Shown: positions 6,830 to 8,504 of the stretch, piece by piece
Numbering within the stretch: the first letter of the stretch is position 1
Layout: every line of letters starts with the position of its first letter
Source: Stenotrophomonas_A sp036566925
GTDB taxonomy: Bacteria; Pseudomonadota; Gammaproteobacteria; Xanthomonadales; Xanthomonadaceae
NCBI GenBank assembly: GCA_036566925.1
Contig: DATCVI010000095.1
Span: 1 to 8,504 of the forward strand
Direction: 5' to 3'
DNA: 8,504 bases
The notes under the pieces: generated by a model
The model's database searches: none
Told to the model about the DNA's origin: nothing
What the model saw: only the letters and a program-made list of their open reading frames with translations
Position numbers and translations under genes: made by a program

Positions 6830-7093
6830 ATGGGGGCAGTAGTGCAGCAAGGGTTGGAAAAAGGGCAGGCGCCGGCATTGCGCCGTCGCCGCGCGCGCGG
6901 CGTGGCCGTGGGAATGCTGGTGGCAGCGTTGGCGACCGCGGGCCTGGCCCTCGGCGCGGCCGCGCGGGCGCAGGAAAGGCCGGCCGCCAAGGCCGGTGGA
7001 ACGCTGATCGTCGGGCAATACCAGGAGGGCAGGTGCCCATGCCTCAAAACAGGTCGTCGCCTTGCGGCGGCGTCGTCGCCGGCGCCACCATAG
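6830..7093 (+). pseudogene. Truncated ABC peptide-type substrate-binding protein (family 5-like), 5' fragment
   Basis: The frame has a good translation start: CAGGAG at 6817-6822 lies 7 nt before the ATG. It encodes a basic n-region (residues 11-23), a hydrophobic core (about 25-45) and a signal peptidase-like AARAQ. AKAGGTLIVGQYQE then reads like the start of mature dipeptide/oligopeptide binding proteins, which are normally about 500 residues. After about residue 66 (position 7027) the sequence becomes GRCPCLKTGRRLAA and ends at TAG 7091-7093 with no family resemblance. The break coincides with a GGGCA-GG-TGCCC dyad at 7027-7038. I read it as the 5' end of a transporter gene whose remainder was lost in a rearrangement; the rest may lie elsewhere. 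A genuine short secreted protein is possible but less likely. It is divergent from the GntR operon. Confidence 0.55.
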
Positions 7094-7190
7094 CCATCGC
7101 CTGTAGCGCGGCCAGCGCGCGCCGCTTCATGTCGGTCACCTGGGGCCCGAACTCGTAGAGCGGCGCACCGAGCGCCGGCGCGTTAAGACG
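7044..7190 (-). pseudogene. Orphan C-terminal coding fragment, family not recognised
   Basis: A minus-strand frame ends at TGA 7046-7044. Its last part reads ALGAPLYEFGPQVTDMKRRA and finishes ATTPPQGDDLF. The composition is high-GC and gene-like up to about 7190, but upstream the frame runs into the low-GC 3' end of the LprI-like gene in a different frame, with no start or ribosome site of its own. This is what remains when an incoming segment replaces the 5' part of a gene. The left limit is a stop codon; the right limit is approximate and placed where base composition changes. I do not recognise the family, and chance openness of a GC-rich frame cannot be excluded. Confidence 0.3.
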
Positions 7191-7227
7191 GGAAAGGGCT
7201 CTTGGGAATAAGCCCGGGCGCTTACCA

Positions 7228-7911
7228 TCAACCGCCATAGCATTGCGCGTAAGTAAAGTCGACCAAGCGCTTGTCTGAGGCATCCTGCGGCGTGGACGGC
7301 TCTACTTGGAAATGCCCGAACATATCGTCGTTGCAGATCCTCACGTTCTTGCGCTGCGTACCTTCCTGCAATACGCAGGAGCCGCCAAAACTGTGATTAC
7401 TCCCAGCGACGCCAACCGGTAGATCAATCAGCCGGCTACAACCGATGATTCGGCCGTTTTGCTTCTGATGCGCCAACGATTGGTTGAACGATTCAACACG
7501 GGAGTTGGGATCACGAATCGGCACAACATTAACGCATTCGCCACTGACGGTTCGGTTGCCCGGCAGCTTGCAGTCTGAGTACACCTCGCCATTGGCAATA
7601 TGTTCCTCATTACGCGCCAGCATGGCGATGCGGGTTGTGTATGCTTGCTGCAGGCAGGCGCTGTCTTGACAAATGCCACGAGCGTATTTAATCCAGTTGC
7701 GCTGTTCTTTAGCCAACTCTTTCTTGCCATAGGCATCGGTTGCGGCTAGTGCTGTTTCATAGGCGCCTTGCAATTTTCCATCCAGCGCGGATGTCTCGGC
7801 ATCGCTACAGATCAACCTTTCCGTAGTGCCCACGGCCTTGTTGCAATCAAAACTAGCGGCTTGGGCGCCAGTCCATAGCGTTGCAAGGCCCAACGCAAAG
7901 AGAAGCTTCAT
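7228..7911 (-). CDS. Secreted LprI/DUF1311-like protein with cysteine-rich C-terminal extension
   Basis: A 227-residue protein with a signal peptide (MKLLFALGLATLWTGAQA-ASF, cleavage near residue 18-19). Residues 20-98 match the LprI N-terminal (DUF1311) pattern: FDCNKAVGTTERLICSDAE, then LDGKLQGAYETAL, QRNWIKYARGIC and CLQQAYTTRIAML, with four cysteines (23, 35, 81, 86). The fold is exported; in LprI it is linked to lysozyme inhibition, which may not apply here. Residues 110-227 form a second part I do not recognise, with six more cysteines (114, 126, 158, 179, 193, 224), an even total that suits disulphides in the periplasm. The start at 7911 is chosen for the signal peptide, though its Shine-Dalgarno is poor. 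An in-frame ATG at 7974, just after AGGA, would add 21 residues. The gene is about 45-50% GC, unlike its left neighbours, suggesting horizontal acquisition. Confidence 0.8.
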   Translation of the reverse strand: MKLLFALGLATLWTGAQAASFDCNKAVGTTERLICSDAETSALDGKLQGAYETALAATDAYGKKELAKEQRNWIKYARGICQDSACLQQAYTTRIAMLARNEEHIANGEVYSDCKLPGNRTVSGECVNVVPIRDPNSRVESFNQSLAHQKQNGRIIGCSRLIDLPVGVAGSNHSFGGSCVLQEGTQRKNVRICNDDMFGHFQVEPSTPQDASDKRLVDFTYAQCYGG

Positions 7912-7983
7912 CGCAGGTGTATACCGTATCTTCAGTGCGTAAGCGGGTGGGCGTGTTGAATGCGGCAGGGTCATGATCCTATC

Positions 7984-7998
7984 TTCTCAAGTTGTATG
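7984..7998 (+). repeat. Left inverted-repeat arm
   Basis: TTCTCAAGTTGTATG, the partner of the arm at 8240-8254 with one mismatch. It lies 72 bp upstream of the preferred start of the LprI-like gene, so sequence inside the element may supply that gene's promoter. Confidence 0.55.
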
Positions 7999-8239
7999 TC
8001 GATGATGTCTTGCATACAGCACAACACATCTCCCTCGTGACACGTAAAATCAGCTTAACCGAGCTAATGCACGTCTCTGGTCTTGTGATCTTGTCGCAGG
8101 AGCATCAGAGGTATTCTTATTCCAATACCCGGCTCAGTTTTTACCAGATCTAAGCTGACGCCTGTGCCTTTATCAACTAAAGCGGCGGCTCCATCACAAT
8201 CTTCTCGGATGATCCTTCATTAACGTCGCTGATGAAGTT

Positions 8240-8254
8240 CATTCAACTTGAGAA
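8240..8254 (-). repeat. Right inverted-repeat arm
   Basis: CATTCAACTTGAGAA, inverted relative to 7984-7998. Its outer edge lies 5 nt from the stop codon of the transposase relic (8262-8260), a distance at which IS terminal repeats commonly occur, so the arm may be an IS end. Confidence 0.55.
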
Positions 8255-8259
8255 TTGGT

Positions 8260-8411
8260 TCACTGAAGTTGGCGTGGCCCGGAGCGTTCGTAGTCCCGCG
8301 TCAAACGCCTGAAGCGATTGTCCAACCGAAACTGCGCTCGACCACCCAATGGCGCGGTAGCAGCACAGTACCTTTCTTGCAATCAACAACATGGGTATCA
8401 GTTTCGCCCCG
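8260..8411 (-). pseudogene. IS5-family transposase, frameshifted C-terminal relic
   Basis: One frame reads KKGTVLLPRHWVVERSFGW, which matches the IS5-family C-terminal DDE segment LP-R-x-W-V-V-E-R-x-F-x-W carrying the catalytic glutamate. That frame then runs out of similarity and stops at 8303-8301. A second frame resumes the conserved sequence as NRFRRLTRDYERSGP and ends at TGA 8262-8260. The two are joined by a lesion near 8319-8325. TTGGAC there would fit TTGGTTGGAC minus one 4-nt repeat unit, restoring FGWLDNRFRRLTRDYER. Upstream, the first frame meets TAG at 8414-8412, and I see none of the rest of the transposase. It is a dead remnant of mobile DNA marking this stretch as accessory. 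Confidence 0.62.
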
Positions 8412-8504
8412 CTAGCATCGGCTCAACTGCATTCCCGTTCTGCCCCCGCATCCAAGATGGAAGCCGCCGTGACCGAACCGACCGCCATTGAAGTTTCAGC
8501 CGAA
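8391..8504 (+). CDS. Possible partial open frame running off the right edge, unrecognised
   Basis: A plus-strand frame is open from after TAG 8358-8360 to the window end. With the ATG at 8391 it gives 38 codons starting MGISFAPLASAQLHSRSAPA; an ATG at 8457 would give MEAAVTEPTAIEVSAE. Neither start has a clear Shine-Dalgarno. Base composition rises towards the edge, as if returning to GC-rich host DNA. No domain can be recognised in so few residues. It partly overlaps the antisense transposase relic, which weakens the longer start. Confidence 0.22.
   Translation, partial: MGISFAPLASAQLHSRSAPASKMEAAVTEPTAIEVSAE

Larger units (their letters stand above)
7984..8254. mobile_element. MITE-like non-coding element with 15-bp terminal inverted repeats
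   Basis: TTCTCAAGTTGTATG (7984-7998) and CATTCAACTTGAGAA (8240-8254) are inverted copies matching at 14 of 15 positions, the outer 11 perfectly. They bound 271 bp with no credible gene. The interior is low-GC and contains smaller dyads: GGTATT-N8-AATACC (8110-8129), CTTTA-N5-TAAAG (8168-8182) and CTTCAT-N11-ATGAAG (8215-8237), plus TCAGCTTA/TAAGCTGA (8050-8057, 8151-8158). No clear target-site duplication flanks it. It abuts an IS5-family transposase relic, so the repeats could also be ends of decayed insertion sequences. Confidence 0.4.

Noticed and set aside
7162..7176. GGCGC-ACCGA-GCGCC hairpin.
   Set aside because: Short GC dyads are common in such composition, it lies in apparently former coding sequence, and it has no terminator features.
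7196..7215. GGGCT-N10-AGCCC hairpin downstream of the LprI-like gene as a terminator.
   Set aside because: Only a 5-bp stem with a 10-nt loop and no T-run on the minus strand.
8110..8142. GGTATT-N8-AATACC followed by T-rich sequence as an intrinsic terminator.
   Set aside because: The stem is A/T-rich and the T-run begins about 8 nt after the stem; no gene ends just before it.
8044..8158. GTAAAA (8044-8049) with TTTTAC (8139-8144) as an additional stem of the MITE-like element.
   Set aside because: It crosses the TCAGCTTA/TAAGCTGA pair rather than nesting with it, and 6-bp A/T matches arise easily by chance.
1..8504. CRISPR arrays, tRNA or rRNA genes.
   Set aside because: No regularly spaced direct repeats, tRNA-like cloverleaf or rRNA core sequence was seen by eye.

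Overview
The window looks like chromosomal DNA of a high-GC betaproteobacterium, probably Burkholderiales of the Bordetella/Achromobacter/Cupriavidus kind. This is inferred from roughly two-thirds GC, GC-rich third codon positions, and a GntR-led operon mixing ABC-transporter and acyl-CoA genes. No 16S or marker gene is present, so the taxonomy is only a guess.

Positions 1-6612 (minus strand) hold one long co-directional operon, read right to left. It begins with a FadR/VanR-type GntR regulator (FCD domain), followed by an ABC ATPase, an ABC permease and a periplasmic NMT1/SsuA-type binding protein. Next come an MDR-family quinone/enoyl reductase, a PaaI-like hotdog thioesterase and an AMP-forming acyl-CoA ligase. 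A second NMT1-like binding protein is cut by the window edge. Gaps are 12-54 nt, and two junctions are ATGA overlaps. The logic is import of a small carboxylate or other anionic organic compound, CoA activation, reduction, and thioester release, under the first gene's regulator. The substrate cannot be read from the sequence. A GC-rich stem-loop directly follows the first binding-protein gene. A perfect 6-6-6 dyad sits just downstream of a predicted promoter ahead of the regulator and is a good operator candidate.

Positions 6613-7227 form a breakpoint zone. A plus-strand gene begins with a good ribosome binding site, a signal peptide and the start of a peptide-type (family 5) binding protein, then loses similarity after about 66 codons. 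Facing it on the minus strand is what looks like the orphan C-terminal end of another high-GC gene.

Positions 7228-8504 drop to about 45-50% GC in sampled stretches and look acquired. They contain a secreted LprI/DUF1311-type protein with ten cysteines after the signal peptide, and a 271-bp non-coding segment bounded by 15-bp near-perfect inverted repeats (MITE-like). They also contain a frameshifted C-terminal relic of an IS5-family transposase and a short open frame running off the right edge. No tRNA, rRNA or CRISPR array was seen.
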